Assembly (NCBI RefSeq): GCF_009720725.1
Contig: NZ_WNKT01000001.1
Location: 62,001 to 126,000 of the forward strand
From: Allochromatium palmeri
GTDB lineage: Bacteria > Pseudomonadota > Gammaproteobacteria > Chromatiales > Chromatiaceae
DNA length: 64,000 bases
Direction of reading: 5' to 3'
Under the pieces are notes generated by a model. The model searched no databases. It saw nothing but the letters and a program-made list of their open reading frames with translations, and had not been told where the DNA came from. This document shows, piece after piece, positions 29,633 to 39,194 of the stretch (position 1 is the stretch's first letter; each line of letters starts with the position of its first letter). Position numbers and translations under genes: made by a program.

Positions 29633-30220
29633 ATGGCGATCAAAAAGATACTGATGCTGGTCGGGGACTATGTCGAGGACTACGAGGCAATGGTACCCTT
29701 CCAGATGCTACAGATGGTTGGGCATCAGGTCCATGCGGTCTGTCCGGGCAAACAGCCGGGCGAGTCTGTGCGTACAGCCATTCACGACTTCGAGGGCGAC
29801 CAGACCTATAGCGAAAAGCCCGGCCACAACTTCGCGATCAACGCCGACTTCGCCACCGTCGATCCGGCCAAGTATGACGCTCTGGTGATTCCGGGCGGTC
29901 GCGCCCCCGAGTATCTGCGCCTCAATCCGCGCGTCATCGAGATCGTGCGGCACTTTGCCGCCGGCGACAAGCCGATCGCCTCGGTCTGTCACGGTCAGCA
30001 GATCCTGGCCGCCGCCGGAGTGCTGGAGGGGCGCCAGTGCACCGCCTATCCGGCCGTGCGTCCGGAGCTGGAGCGCGCCGGCGGCACCTGGTGCGAAGTC
30101 AACGAGAGCGTCTCCAATGCCTATGTCGATGGCACGCTGGTTACGGCTCCAGCCTGGCCTGCCCATCCGGAATGGATGCGCAAATTTCTGGATGTGCTCG
30201 GCAGCCGCATCGAACCCTGA
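29633..30220 (+). CDS. DJ-1/PfpI family protein
   Basis: A 195-residue class I glutamine amidotransferase-like protein. It has an Asp/Glu-rich first turn ([13 protein letters not shown]), [16 protein letters not shown] and the nucleophile elbow [16 protein letters not shown] with the conserved Cys followed by His. Members act as deglycases, chaperones or proteases, and the exact activity is not predictable. The GGAGGAGG run at 29616-29623 before ATG 29633 is a strong binding site. The next gene starts 24 bp later in the same direction. Confidence 0.88.
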   Translation: MAIKKILMLVGDYVEDYEAMVPFQMLQMVGHQVHAVCPGKQPGESVRTAIHDFEGDQTYSEKPGHNFAINADFATVDPAKYDALVIPGGRAPEYLRLNPRVIEIVRHFAAGDKPIASVCHGQQILAAAGVLEGRQCTAYPAVRPELERAGGTWCEVNESVSNAYVDGTLVTAPAWPAHPEWMRKFLDVLGSRIEP

Positions 30221-30243
30221 ACCTGATCGTCGAGGAGGCTCAC

Positions 30244-30708
30244 ATGTCCGAGGAAGAAGGTCGTTTCACCATTCATCTCCAGCAGCAGGAAGGCTTCCTG
30301 ATCAATGTCGCCTTCGACTGGAAGCGCGCGCCGGATGTCCTGATGGACGAGCCGCCGCCGCTCGGCGAGCAACAGGGGCCGAACGCCTCGCGGATGCTCG
30401 CGGCGGCGGCCGCCAACTGTCTGAGCGCCAGTCTGCTCTACTGTGTTTTCAAAGAAGAACCGCCCGAGAACTGTCTGCGTGCCGAGGCGACCTGCGTCAT
30501 GGTCCGCAACGCGCGCAAACGACTGCGCATCGGCGCCATGGAGATCCGGCTGATCGTCAGCGATGTGGTCACGCAGTCGGCGCGCTTCGCCCGCTGCAAG
30601 GATCTGTTCGAGGACTTCTGCGTCGTCTCGGCCAGCATCCGCCAGGGCATCCCGATGCAGGTGACGGTCGAGGACGAAGCGGGCCAAATACTCCATACCT
30701 CGTCTTGA
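30244..30708 (+). CDS. OsmC family protein
   Basis: A 154-residue OsmC/Ohr-like protein. The central helix (AAAAANCLSASLLYCVF) contains a conserved Cys, and the C-terminal DFCVVSASIRQGIPMQVTVE matches the OsmC tail. OsmC proteins reduce organic peroxides through paired cysteines; here the second partner Cys is not in the classical spacing, so peroxidase activity is uncertain. It follows the PfpI gene behind a GAGGAGG site, suggesting a stress-related pair. Confidence 0.85.
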   Translation: MSEEEGRFTIHLQQQEGFLINVAFDWKRAPDVLMDEPPPLGEQQGPNASRMLAAAAANCLSASLLYCVFKEEPPENCLRAEATCVMVRNARKRLRIGAMEIRLIVSDVVTQSARFARCKDLFEDFCVVSASIRQGIPMQVTVEDEAGQILHTSS

Positions 30709-30714
30709 GGCCCG

Positions 30715-30737
30715 TAGGGTACGCCTGGCGTACCCTA
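30715..30737. repeat. Hairpin, TAGGGTACGC-CTG-GCGTACCCTA
   Basis: A perfect 10-bp inverted repeat with a 3-base loop lies just after the osmC-like stop. No T-run follows, so it is more like a dispersed palindromic repeat than a classical terminator; it may still stabilise the 3' end of the mRNA. Confidence 0.6.
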
Positions 30738-30845
30738 AGCCTGGAGATCACGGACGTTACCCGGAGGTCTAACCCAAAACTCTGCATCATTCAGGCTGGA
30801 CGCGGTTTAGAATGCGCATCTCACTAGCGAGTGGAGGAGTGTGTC

Positions 30846-32831
30846 ATGGTCCAGCACGATGCCGCTGATGCGGAACATTTCGAACAGGTCATCGTGGAGT
30901 CTGTTCGGCACATCCTGGAGCATCCCGATCCACGCGATTATCTCGACTGGGCGGACGACTATATCCCCGAGACCCTGGGTCTGTGGGAGTCCAGTCTCGA
31001 CCCCGCCGAGATCGCGCGCCTGACGCGAATGCTTGCCACGCTCATCTGGGACGCCACGCCGCTGCCGTCCAATGCCTTCCAGCCGCGCCCGCTTCCCCAG
31101 CCGGCGCCTGAAGCGCCCTGTCCCTGCGGCTCCGGCTTCGCCTACGGTCAGTGCTGCGGCCATCTCGACGAGCTGCCGCAACTCTCGACCGAGCTGGTGT
31201 GGGATATCGTTATTGAGTGGCTGTCGGAGGACGAGGTGCGCGCGGCACTGGCCAGCGGCGCTGTCCCTAAGCCGCTGCTGGCGCGCATTGCCGACCGCTG
31301 GCTCGACGAGGATCGGCCCGGGCGGGTGGTGGCGCTGCTGGAGCCGCTGTTCGCCGGATCGCTGGAGCCGCTCGACGGGCGTTACGAGCCGGCGCTGGAT
31401 CTACTCTGTGATGCCTACGACCGGCTCGACCATTGGCGCAAGAAGCTCGCGCTGCTCCAGCGTGTCTGTGAGGAGGGCAGCCGCGCGCTCCAGTCGACGG
31501 CCTGGCAGCGGCTGGGCACCATGAATATCGACGCCGGCGACTACCACCTGGCCCAGATGGCCTTCACCGCCGCACAGCGCAGCGACCCGGACAGTCCGGG
31601 CACGGCCCTGCTCGAAATCACGCTGCTGGTGGCTCAGCACAAGGATGCCCTGGCGCGCGAGCGGGCGCGTTTCTGGCTGCATCGCTTCAGACGCCTGGGG
31701 GTCGAGTCCGAAAGCTTCATGGATTTTCTGGAGCAGGTCGTCGTCGATCCGCAGGAGGCCATGGTCAACACTCAGGCCGATGCGCTCGACCCGGCACTGG
31801 TGGATCTGCACGATTGGGTTGCGGTCGCCATGGCGCGACCCTTACCCGACTATGGTCTGATCAACCGACGTCCACGCGCCCAGCCGGCACCCGCGACGCG
31901 CACCACGCAACTTGAACTCTTCGATGGACTGGAGGCACAGGGTCGGCGGCGCGTGGCGTCCGACACCGCGACCACTGGGGGCGCACCGGACGTCATGATC
32001 GACTCCGATCGGCCAGCCGAGTTGCGCGCGCCAGCGGCGGTCAAACGGTCCGAGGAGTTCTGGCACCGGCTCTATCCAGGCGGCAAGCCGCCCTCGACCC
32101 ATCTTGCCCTGAGCGGTGAGCTCGATGTCTGGTCCGAGCCGGGCTGGCTGGAGTATCTGCTCGGTCATCCCGAGCTGGCCGACAGTCTGGACGTGCTCGA
32201 CGATCTGGCGACGGTGCTCTATGAGCATCCCGAGAGTGCGCTGCCCTGGATCGCGCACGCTCTGCTCACCCCCGTGCTCGATCGGGCCTGGGCGATCCTG
32301 GAGCAGACCCTGCCGCCGGAGTCGGGACGTCAGCTCCCCTGGTCGATCGAGCACAACCGTCCGGCCCTGCGGCTGCTGTTCCGGCGCTATCTGGCGCAGG
32401 CTCAGGAAGGACACGCCGATGAAGCACGGCGCACGCTCGAAGCCCTGCTGCGTCTCAACCCCCAGGACAACCACGGCGCGCGCGCAGAGCTTATGAACCT
32501 CTATTTGCGCGATGGCGAGGATGAACGCGCCCTGGTCCTGGCGCGGCGCTTTCCGGACGATCTGCTCGCCGACCTGGCCTATGGCGAGGTGCTGGCGCTC
32601 TATCGGCTCGGACGTGAGGATCGCGCGCGCACCGTGCTCAAGACCGCCATCCGCCGTCTGCCGCGCATCCCGCGTTATCTGACACGCAAGCGTATCAAGC
32701 AACCGCGCCTGAATCCGCTCGGCGTCACGCTCGGCGGCGAGGATCAGGCCTGGCTGTATCGCGAGGCCATGCGCGACGTCTGGGCCGCTGAGCCGGGCGT
32801 GCTGGACTGGTTGAAACGCTGTCTGGTCTAA
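30846..32831 (+). CDS. SEC-C motif and TPR-like repeat protein
   Basis: A 661-residue soluble protein. A SEC-C zinc-binding motif (CPCGSGFAYGQCCG) sits at about residues 92-105, the same motif that ends SecA. The rest is helical with TPR-like features, for example LAQMAFTAAQRSDPDSPG and the C-terminal GEVLALYRLGREDRARTVL. ATG 30846 was chosen because a GGAGGAG lies seven bases upstream; a GTG at 30831 is the alternative. A role in protein binding is inferred; no enzymatic domain is seen. Confidence 0.75.
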   Translation: MVQHDAADAEHFEQVIVESVRHILEHPDPRDYLDWADDYIPETLGLWESSLDPAEIARLTRMLATLIWDATPLPSNAFQPRPLPQPAPEAPCPCGSGFAYGQCCGHLDELPQLSTELVWDIVIEWLSEDEVRAALASGAVPKPLLARIADRWLDEDRPGRVVALLEPLFAGSLEPLDGRYEPALDLLCDAYDRLDHWRKKLALLQRVCEEGSRALQSTAWQRLGTMNIDAGDYHLAQMAFTAAQRSDPDSPGTALLEITLLVAQHKDALARERARFWLHRFRRLGVESESFMDFLEQVVVDPQEAMVNTQADALDPALVDLHDWVAVAMARPLPDYGLINRRPRAQPAPATRTTQLELFDGLEAQGRRRVASDTATTGGAPDVMIDSDRPAELRAPAAVKRSEEFWHRLYPGGKPPSTHLALSGELDVWSEPGWLEYLLGHPELADSLDVLDDLATVLYEHPESALPWIAHALLTPVLDRAWAILEQTLPPESGRQLPWSIEHNRPALRLLFRRYLAQAQEGHADEARRTLEALLRLNPQDNHGARAELMNLYLRDGEDERALVLARRFPDDLLADLAYGEVLALYRLGREDRARTVLKTAIRRLPRIPRYLTRKRIKQPRLNPLGVTLGGEDQAWLYREAMRDVWAAEPGVLDWLKRCLV

Positions 32832-32871
32832 AAACAGGATCACAACTCAACATCGGGGGGGGCTGATTCAG

Positions 32872-33915
32872 GTGGACACTCAATATCGCATTGTCTATTC
32901 GGGGCGCTTGTCGCTCGGCCATAGTCATCACGAAGTCGTCGAGCAACTCGCGCGCACGTTTCACATGACCGAAGAGGAAGCGCGCGAGCTGGTGATGAAC
33001 GGTCAGGGACGGGTCATCAAGCATGATCTGAGCCGCACGCAGGCCGAGCGTTATCAGGAGGCGCTGGCCTCGGTGGGGCTGGAGGTCGAGATCGAAGCGC
33101 AATCGGGTGCATCGGGGCCGTCGCTAACCAAACCGGCGGCCTCCGGCTCGGGGGCGTCGCCGTCTATCGATCTCGACGCATCGCTGGGTCGAATCGGTGA
33201 GCCGACTGTGGTTGAGGCCGGTCGCGGCTGGGGCTGGATCCAGGAGGCCTGGGGGTTCTTCAAGCAGGCGCCCTTGGCCTGGATCGGCGCGTTGCTGCTG
33301 TTCTATCTGATCATCATCGTGGTCAGTCTGGTGCCGCTGATCGGCGGACTTGCGACCACCATTCTCGGCCCGATGTTCACTGCCGGACTCATGCTCGGCG
33401 CCCAGGCTCAGGATCGCGGCGAGGGATTCAAGGTCGGTCAGCTCTTCAGCGGATTTTCGGTACGCCCCGCTTCGCTGGCGCTCATCGGCGTCGTCTATCT
33501 GGGGCTGGCGCTGCTCATCGGCCTGGTGGTGGGTGTGCTCTTCATCTTCACCATCGGCAGCGCGGGGATGCTGGCGCCCGGTGCGACCATGACGCCCGAG
33601 CAATTCCAGGCCATGGCTACAGGTCCGCAGTTCATGTTGCCAATCCTGATCGCGCTCCTGCTGGGTATGCCGCTGGCTATGGCCATGTTCTTCGCCCCGG
33701 CGCTCGTGGCCCTGGACGCGGTGCCGGTCATGCAAGCCTTAAAGCTCAGCTTCATGGGCTGCCTGAAGAATATTTTGCCGTTCCTGGTCTTCGGGCTGAT
33801 CGCGCTGGTGCTGTTCTTCGTTGGCGCGATTCCGCTCTTTTTGGGGTGGCTCGTGGTCGTGCCTGTACTGACCATCGCAGTCTATACCGCTTATCGCGAT
33901 ATCTTCCAGTCTTGA
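32872..33915 (+). CDS. Membrane protein, BPSS1780-like family
   Basis: A 347-residue protein with a GTG start behind a G-rich stretch. Residues 1-80 form a soluble alpha/beta domain (QYRIVYSGRLSLG, EEEARELVMNGQGRVIK) also seen at the N-terminus of unrelated gammaproteobacterial membrane proteins. A Ser/Gly-rich linker follows, then about five to six hydrophobic segments (WIGALLLFYLIIIVVSLVPLIG onwards, ending FLGWLVVVPVLTIAVYTAY). The function is unknown. It follows the SEC-C gene by 40 bp and precedes the DUF29 gene by 10 bp. Confidence 0.75.
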   Translation: MDTQYRIVYSGRLSLGHSHHEVVEQLARTFHMTEEEARELVMNGQGRVIKHDLSRTQAERYQEALASVGLEVEIEAQSGASGPSLTKPAASGSGASPSIDLDASLGRIGEPTVVEAGRGWGWIQEAWGFFKQAPLAWIGALLLFYLIIIVVSLVPLIGGLATTILGPMFTAGLMLGAQAQDRGEGFKVGQLFSGFSVRPASLALIGVVYLGLALLIGLVVGVLFIFTIGSAGMLAPGATMTPEQFQAMATGPQFMLPILIALLLGMPLAMAMFFAPALVALDAVPVMQALKLSFMGCLKNILPFLVFGLIALVLFFVGAIPLFLGWLVVVPVLTIAVYTAYRDIFQS

Positions 33916-33925
33916 GATATCGAGC

Positions 33926-34357
33926 ATGACGACCTGTTACGACACCGACATCGTAGCCTGGGCGAACGAGCAGGCGCGCTTGATCCGTGCCGGGCGGTTT
34001 GACCTGCTCGACCTGGAGCACATCGCCGAGGAGATCGAGGACGTGGGCAAGAGCGAACAGCGCGAGCTCGCCAATCGCATGGCGATCCTGCTGATGCATT
34101 TGCTGAAATGGCATCATCAACCCGAGCGGCGCGGCAACAGCTGGGCACGCACCATCAGGGAGCAACGGCGCGGCGTGCGGCGTCGTCTGGAGAAAACGCC
34201 GAGCCTGAAGGCCATGATCGCCGATACCGCCTGGTGGGCGGATGTCTGGTCGGATGCAGTGGCACAGGCGGCTGATGAGACCGGGCGCGATGACTTCCCT
34301 GAGGTTTGCCCCTGGGCTGAATCCGAGATCCTCGGAGAAGACTGGTTGCCGTCGTGA
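33926..34357 (+). CDS. DUF29 family protein
   Basis: A 143-residue protein matching DUF29: YDTDIVAWANEQARLIRAGRF, LDLEHIAEEIEDVGKSE, then LLMHLLKWHHQPERR and the PEVCPWAESEIL tail with a closing DWLP. DUF29 is frequent in cyanobacteria and purple bacteria, often in several copies; its function is unknown. It begins 10 bp after the preceding membrane-protein gene. Confidence 0.88.
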   Translation: MTTCYDTDIVAWANEQARLIRAGRFDLLDLEHIAEEIEDVGKSEQRELANRMAILLMHLLKWHHQPERRGNSWARTIREQRRGVRRRLEKTPSLKAMIADTAWWADVWSDAVAQAADETGRDDFPEVCPWAESEILGEDWLPS

Positions 34358-34375
34358 ACGGATGATCGGCTTGGT

Positions 34376-35233
34376 TCAGTTTCGGCGCAGACGCCGGACC
34401 AGCCGTCGTAGCGGAGCGGTGATCCGCCAGGAGGTCGAGCGCTCGATGGCGGCGAGTCGGGCTTCGAAGTCTCCGCACGGCTGGCGCAGTGACGCGGCGA
34501 GATCCTTCAGCGAACACTCGGACGAGGGGCGCATCCGGTCCCAGGGCGGCGCGCACAGTTCCTCGCCGCTCAAGAGCCGGTAGGCTTCGGCAGCGCGGAT
34601 CGTGGGTGCGAGCGTATAGGTGCGAAAGCTGTTCAGTCCGGCAACGTGGCGGTCGTAGTCCTGTTGGGCCATCTGGGTCGTGAAACAGGCCATGGCCGCG
34701 CGCTTGCGTTCGGCCAGATCCGTGATATCGAGCAACCGATTGGGCCACAGCGGCGAGCCAACTTCGTAGAACGCAAGCTGGAGCGGACGCTCACAGCGCC
34801 GCACCGCCTCGGCGCTCGCCAGCGCCAGCGTCAGGTGGTCTGGATGGATCTCCCACCAGGATGGCGCATAGACTAGATCCGCCGACCAGTCGTTGATGGC
34901 CTCCAGGATCTGTCCGAGCAGCGGCTCGCCATATTCGAGCCCGCGATCAGGCCAGTCCCAAAACACCGGCTCGATATGACCGAGCACCGCCGCCGCGCGG
35001 CGCGTCTCGTCCCGGCGGGTCCGGATCGGGTCGGGCTGATCCGGCCCCACGCCCAGCGCGCCATCCGTGACGATGATGACCCGCACTGGGTCTCCTGCGG
35101 CCAGATGACGCATAATGGCGCCCCCGCAGCCGAAGACCTCGTCGTCCGGGTGTGGCGCCAGCACCAGCACCCGTCCGTGCGTGAGACAATGCTCGGCGCG
35201 ATAGGGAACAAATTCGTGTTCAGCAACGTTCAT
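34376..35233 (-). CDS. PIG-L family deacetylase
   Basis: A 285-residue LmbE/PIG-L zinc hydrolase. The metal-binding APHPDDEVFGCGG motif is at about residues 26-38 and YAPSWWEIHPDHLTLA provides the distal metal His. The family removes acetyl groups from N-acetylglucosamine-containing substrates such as lipids or polysaccharide precursors. The C-terminal 30 residues are Arg-rich. It starts only 17 bp from the divergent TPR-glycosyltransferase gene and may act on the same surface glycan; the substrate is unknown. Confidence 0.85.
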   Translation of the reverse strand: MNVAEHEFVPYRAEHCLTHGRVLVLAPHPDDEVFGCGGAIMRHLAAGDPVRVIIVTDGALGVGPDQPDPIRTRRDETRRAAAVLGHIEPVFWDWPDRGLEYGEPLLGQILEAINDWSADLVYAPSWWEIHPDHLTLALASAEAVRRCERPLQLAFYEVGSPLWPNRLLDITDLAERKRAAMACFTTQMAQQDYDRHVAGLNSFRTYTLAPTIRAAEAYRLLSGEELCAPPWDRMRPSSECSLKDLAASLRQPCGDFEARLAAIERSTSWRITAPLRRLVRRLRRN

Positions 35234-35250
35234 TCAGTCTAGGTATCGTC

Positions 35251-37797
35251 TTGAGCAATTACTCGGTCTCCTGGTCGTCCCAGTCCGCTCCAGCCGCCAC
35301 GAAACCGTCCGATCCACTCGCCGACGGACTCGCCGCCCATCTGCAGGGCGATCTGGAGCGTGCCCTGGTCGATTATGCGCGCGCCCTGCGCGAACGGCCA
35401 CAGCGCATCCTTGCCGCCTACAACCTGGGTGTGGCCCTGATCGATGCTGGTTGCGGCCTGAGTTCGATTCCGCTGTTTGCGCGCGCGACGATGCAATGGT
35501 CGAACTCGGCGGTGTTGCGTAGCGCCTGGATTTACAGCCTGATACGCGCCGGACGTCATTCCGAAGCCGAGCAGCGGCTGGCCGAGGCCGAGTCGCTGGG
35601 CCTGGCCACCGAGACCTTAGCGCGCTGGCGGACCTGGATCGACGCACCCACACCCGAGGCGCATGAGGCTGAATCGCGCCCGATGCCAGCTCAGGTCGGC
35701 GCCGAGCCACCTGACGCACCGCTAAATCTACCGACGGGTTCAGCCGTACAGGCGCGGCTCCAGGAAACCTTCGCCCGCCTGATCCAGCTCTATCAGTCCG
35801 GCCATATCGAGACCCTGCTTGCCGAGCTGGAGCGCGCGCTCACTGACCAGCCATCCTGGGGCGAGGCGCATCATCTGCGCGGCCTGGCCGCGATGGCCCA
35901 GCGTGACTTCACGGCCGCGCGTCAGTCGCTCGCGCGCGCGACCGAACTCATCCCCGGACGCGCCGAACTCTGGGACCATCTGGGTGTGGCCTGTTCGCGG
36001 CTCGGTGATACCGAGGGCGCGCGGCGGGCCATTGAGCAATCACTGTGCCTGAGTCCACTGCGCGCCGAGACCTGGAACAATGCCGCCGATGTCGCGCTCC
36101 GCGCCCATGCGCTGGAAGCGGCCTTCCAATACGCACTCCAGTCGCTGCGGCTCGATCCCGAACTCCTGATCGCCAGCTATTCGCTGCTGCAGGCGGCCTA
36201 TAAGCTTCTCGATCGCGACCGACCCGACACCGAACCCGCCGAGGACCGTAGCGGGCCGCTGGCGTTCGCCGCCGAAACCGTCAAATCCAAGGCCACTAGC
36301 CCAGAGCGTGCCCTGAGGCTCGCCGACTGGCTGTCGGATCTCGGGCGCTTCGAGGATGCCGTCGACATCCTCGCGCGCGCCCACGAATCACCGCAGCCAC
36401 AACCGCCCTACTTGCTCAGCGCGCTGATCCGCAACCAGCTCCATGTCTGTGACTGGCGCCAGTTCGACGCGCGTTGTGCGACCCTGATCGAGCGGGTCAG
36501 AACGGCCGATCAGTCCGTGATCCGACCATTCGCGGCGCTGGCCATCCCTGGATTTACAGCCGCCGATCAGCAGCGCATCGCCCGTCTTCAGGCCGCCGAA
36601 TATGCCCCCTGGTCGTCACGCACCCTGGACTTGCCACCCGCTCCGCCTAAACCGACCGGAGCGCGACTGCGCCTCGGCTATCTCTCCGATGACTTCCAGG
36701 AGCACGCCACCGCCTATCTCACCGCCGCGCTCTTCGAGCGTCACGACCGCGCGCAGTTCGAGGTATTCGCCTATTCGACCGGCCATGACGACGGCGGCCC
36801 CATGCGCCAGCGTTTGCGCACGGCTTTCGAGCACTTCATCGATATTCGCGATCTGACCCACGAGGCGGCGGCACGGCGTATTCGCGAGGACGGCATCGAT
36901 ATCCTCATCGATCTCAAGGGCTACACCCGCAACGCGCGCCTGGAAATTCTGGCCCAGCGTCCGAGTCCCATCCAGGTGACCTGGCTTGGCTTTCCGGGCG
37001 GTCTGGGGAGCGATTTCATCGACTATCTGATTGCCGATCCGGTCGTCGTCCCGCCGGAGCATGTCGCGTCCTATGACGAGGCCATCGCCTACCTGCCTGA
37101 TGCCTATGCCCCGGTCGACGACCGGCGCGGGGTCGGTGCACGGCCCACGCGCACTGAGGCCGGGCTGCCCGAGGACGCCTTCGTCTTCGCCTGTTTCAAC
37201 GACCCCTACAAAATCACGCCCGAGGTTTTCGAACGCTGGTGCCGCTTGCTTCAGGCCGTTCCCGGCTCGGTGTTCTGGCTCTATGCGCGCACCGAGGCCA
37301 TCCGACGCAATCTGGCGCACGAGGCCGAACAGCGAGGCATCGCCGCCGAGCGTCTGATCTTCGCGCCTAAGCGCCCTCAGCCTGAGCATCTGGCGCGTTT
37401 GCCGCTGGCTGATCTCATGCTCGACACGCTGCCGGTCAACGCCCACACCACGGCTTCGGACGCGCTCTGGATGGGCGTGCCGCTCGTGACCTGCCAGGGC
37501 GAAACCTTCGCCGCTCGCGTGGCCTCCAGTCTGCTCGCGGCCTGTGGTCTGAGCGCGCTGATCGCCACGGATCTCGATCAGTATCAGGCGCTGGCGCTTG
37601 ATCTGGCTAGCCATCCAGTGCGTCTCCTGGCACTTCGGACGCGTTTGAGCGAGGCCAAAACGCACGCGCCCTTCTTCGATGGCGAACGCTTCGCCCGCCA
37701 GCTTGAAAGACTCTATCGGCGCATGTGGAAGCGGCAGATCCAGGGATTTCAGCCGGCACGACTCGACGCGCCAGAAAAAGCGCTTGCCGGAGATTGA
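35251..37797 (+). CDS. TPR repeat and GT41 (SPINDLY/OGT-like) glycosyltransferase
   Basis: An 848-residue protein. The N-terminal ~390 residues carry TPR-like helices (LADGLAAHLQGDLERALVDYARAL; AHHLRGLAAMAQRDFTAARQSL). The C-terminal half is an O-GlcNAc transferase-like GT41 domain: LRLGYLSDDFQEHATAY, IDLKGYTRNARLEILAQRP, PSPIQVTWLGFPGG and LPVNAHTTASDALWMGVPLVT. It probably glycosylates a protein or assembles a glycan. The only plausible in-frame start is a TTG, 17 bp from the divergent PIG-L start, so the promoters of the two genes must lie within each other's 5' coding sequence. Confidence 0.88.
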   Translation: MSNYSVSWSSQSAPAATKPSDPLADGLAAHLQGDLERALVDYARALRERPQRILAAYNLGVALIDAGCGLSSIPLFARATMQWSNSAVLRSAWIYSLIRAGRHSEAEQRLAEAESLGLATETLARWRTWIDAPTPEAHEAESRPMPAQVGAEPPDAPLNLPTGSAVQARLQETFARLIQLYQSGHIETLLAELERALTDQPSWGEAHHLRGLAAMAQRDFTAARQSLARATELIPGRAELWDHLGVACSRLGDTEGARRAIEQSLCLSPLRAETWNNAADVALRAHALEAAFQYALQSLRLDPELLIASYSLLQAAYKLLDRDRPDTEPAEDRSGPLAFAAETVKSKATSPERALRLADWLSDLGRFEDAVDILARAHESPQPQPPYLLSALIRNQLHVCDWRQFDARCATLIERVRTADQSVIRPFAALAIPGFTAADQQRIARLQAAEYAPWSSRTLDLPPAPPKPTGARLRLGYLSDDFQEHATAYLTAALFERHDRAQFEVFAYSTGHDDGGPMRQRLRTAFEHFIDIRDLTHEAAARRIREDGIDILIDLKGYTRNARLEILAQRPSPIQVTWLGFPGGLGSDFIDYLIADPVVVPPEHVASYDEAIAYLPDAYAPVDDRRGVGARPTRTEAGLPEDAFVFACFNDPYKITPEVFERWCRLLQAVPGSVFWLYARTEAIRRNLAHEAEQRGIAAERLIFAPKRPQPEHLARLPLADLMLDTLPVNAHTTASDALWMGVPLVTCQGETFAARVASSLLAACGLSALIATDLDQYQALALDLASHPVRLLALRTRLSEAKTHAPFFDGERFARQLERLYRRMWKRQIQGFQPARLDAPEKALAGD

Positions 37798-37819
37798 ACT
37801 TCCACTGGATAATTCAGCG

Positions 37820-38782
37820 ATGGATCGATATCGATTGCGCGCCGCCGAGCCGAACGACGAGCACCGATTACGCGAGCTGTTCGCGACCGTGTTCGGAGAA
37901 TCTCGCACAGCGGAGGAATGGCGCTGGAAATATGGCGCCAGCTGTGCGCTGGCGACCGGAGCTGGCTACCACTGTGCCGAATCGGTCGTCGCACTCGACG
38001 ACAGCGAGCAGTTGGTCGCCCACGCCGGCGTCCTGCCCCTGCCTGGCTGGCGCGAGGGTGCCCCCATCCCGATCGTGCAGGTCTGCGACGTCATGGTGCA
38101 TCCCGAGCATCGCGGTGGGCTGGGTCGCCATAACCTTTTCACGCTTATGCTGCGCGATCTGCTCGCGCGCATCGCCGAACGGCTGCCGACCGCCTTCCGT
38201 TACGGCTTTCCGGGCCAGCGTCCCTATCTCATCGGCGAGCGATCCGGCGTCTACGAGTGCCTGGAGATCGCCCTGGAATCGCGGCTTTCGGGGCCACGCC
38301 GCTGGAACAATCTCTGGCGTGCCGCGCCGCTGGACTGGAACGACGCGCGCATCGACGCCCTCTGGGAGCGTCTGAACGCTCAGTGTCGTCTCGGTTTGAT
38401 CCGCGACCGCGCTTATCTGCACTGGCGCTATGCCGATAATCCCAGCCATCGCTATCGTCTCTATGGTTTGAGTCGGCTGGGGCGGCTCGCTGGTTGGGGC
38501 GTCTGCGCGGAGACGGGTTCCGAGCCGAGTCTGGTCGACCTGTGGCTACCGCTGGAGTCTGCGAGGCATGCCTTGGCCGCACTGGCCGTGCGCCTGGAGT
38601 CGGATCTGAGCCGGACGACGGGTATCCGCGTCTGGCTGCCGACCGCGTATCGGGCCGCGCTGGGCGTCCCTGGCACTGAAACCCCGGTCGTGGTGGCCAA
38701 CATGCGCTGGGAGACTGCAATCTCGGCTGAGATTGCGCGCAATCTTTTGTATTATACGATGGGCGATGTGGATATCTTCTGA
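37820..38782 (+). CDS. GNAT family N-acetyltransferase
   Basis: A 320-residue protein. The N-terminal half resembles the GNAT fold: RLRAAEPNDEHRLRELFATVFG at the start and the acetyl-CoA-binding motif A, DVMVHPEHRGGLGR. The C-terminal half (LHWRYADNPSHRYRLYG onward) resembles the second GNAT-like lobe seen in polysaccharide-cluster acetyltransferases. The substrate is unknown; an amino-sugar is plausible from the context. The chosen ATG at 37820 lies 22 bp after the TPR-glycosyltransferase stop. Confidence 0.78.
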   Translation: MDRYRLRAAEPNDEHRLRELFATVFGESRTAEEWRWKYGASCALATGAGYHCAESVVALDDSEQLVAHAGVLPLPGWREGAPIPIVQVCDVMVHPEHRGGLGRHNLFTLMLRDLLARIAERLPTAFRYGFPGQRPYLIGERSGVYECLEIALESRLSGPRRWNNLWRAAPLDWNDARIDALWERLNAQCRLGLIRDRAYLHWRYADNPSHRYRLYGLSRLGRLAGWGVCAETGSEPSLVDLWLPLESARHALAALAVRLESDLSRTTGIRVWLPTAYRAALGVPGTETPVVVANMRWETAISAEIARNLLYYTMGDVDIF

Positions 38783-39194
38783 GGCATTCCGAATCCGTGT
38801 CGCCAGCAGATGGCCAGTCCGATTCCCGTCTGTTTCGAGCCAATGTGGCGCGAAAGTCATAAAAACGGTTCGAGAGACATTTCCGTCAAATGTTGTCAAT
38901 TTGCAACAAGAAGCATCGATGTGCTTGAAAACAAGTCTAAACAACTCGTTTTTCAGTCTTTTTCTGGTGCGTTTTGCTGTGCTTCGGCCGGTTGGACGTC
39001 GCCAAATTTACGGATGTGGGTTGACAACAACAATTTGTGGTGTAGACTCCTGGACGAGCCGCGAGCCAGCGTGGCATGCGTTTCGGATGGGCGGCGCCTC
39101 CGCTAACTCCAGCACGAGTAGTCCATAAGAGATCCGGAATACTCAAATCATTTTGGTCAGTTTGTAACGTGTGAATCACAGGAGAACTCCAGCG
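38783..39194. other. 412-bp intergenic region with a candidate promoter
   Basis: Composition shifts here from GC-rich to distinctly AT-richer, continuing through the next gene. Short open frames on both strands have no family features. The only structure I see is the promoter listed separately and an AGGAGA ribosome binding site at 39180-39185. The length of the leader suggests regulation or a past insertion. Confidence 0.5.
39021..39048 (+). promoter_or_regulatory. Candidate sigma-70 promoter of the exported-protein gene
   Basis: TTGACA at 39021-39026, a 16-base spacer and TAGACT at 39043-39048 form a near-consensus promoter pointing at the exported protein gene at 39195, leaving a leader of about 140 bases. 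Confidence 0.6.

Noticed and set aside
38810-39106. Small open frame in the region before the exported-protein gene
   Set aside because: No ribosome binding site, no recognisable domain, and it overlaps the best promoter candidate of the region.
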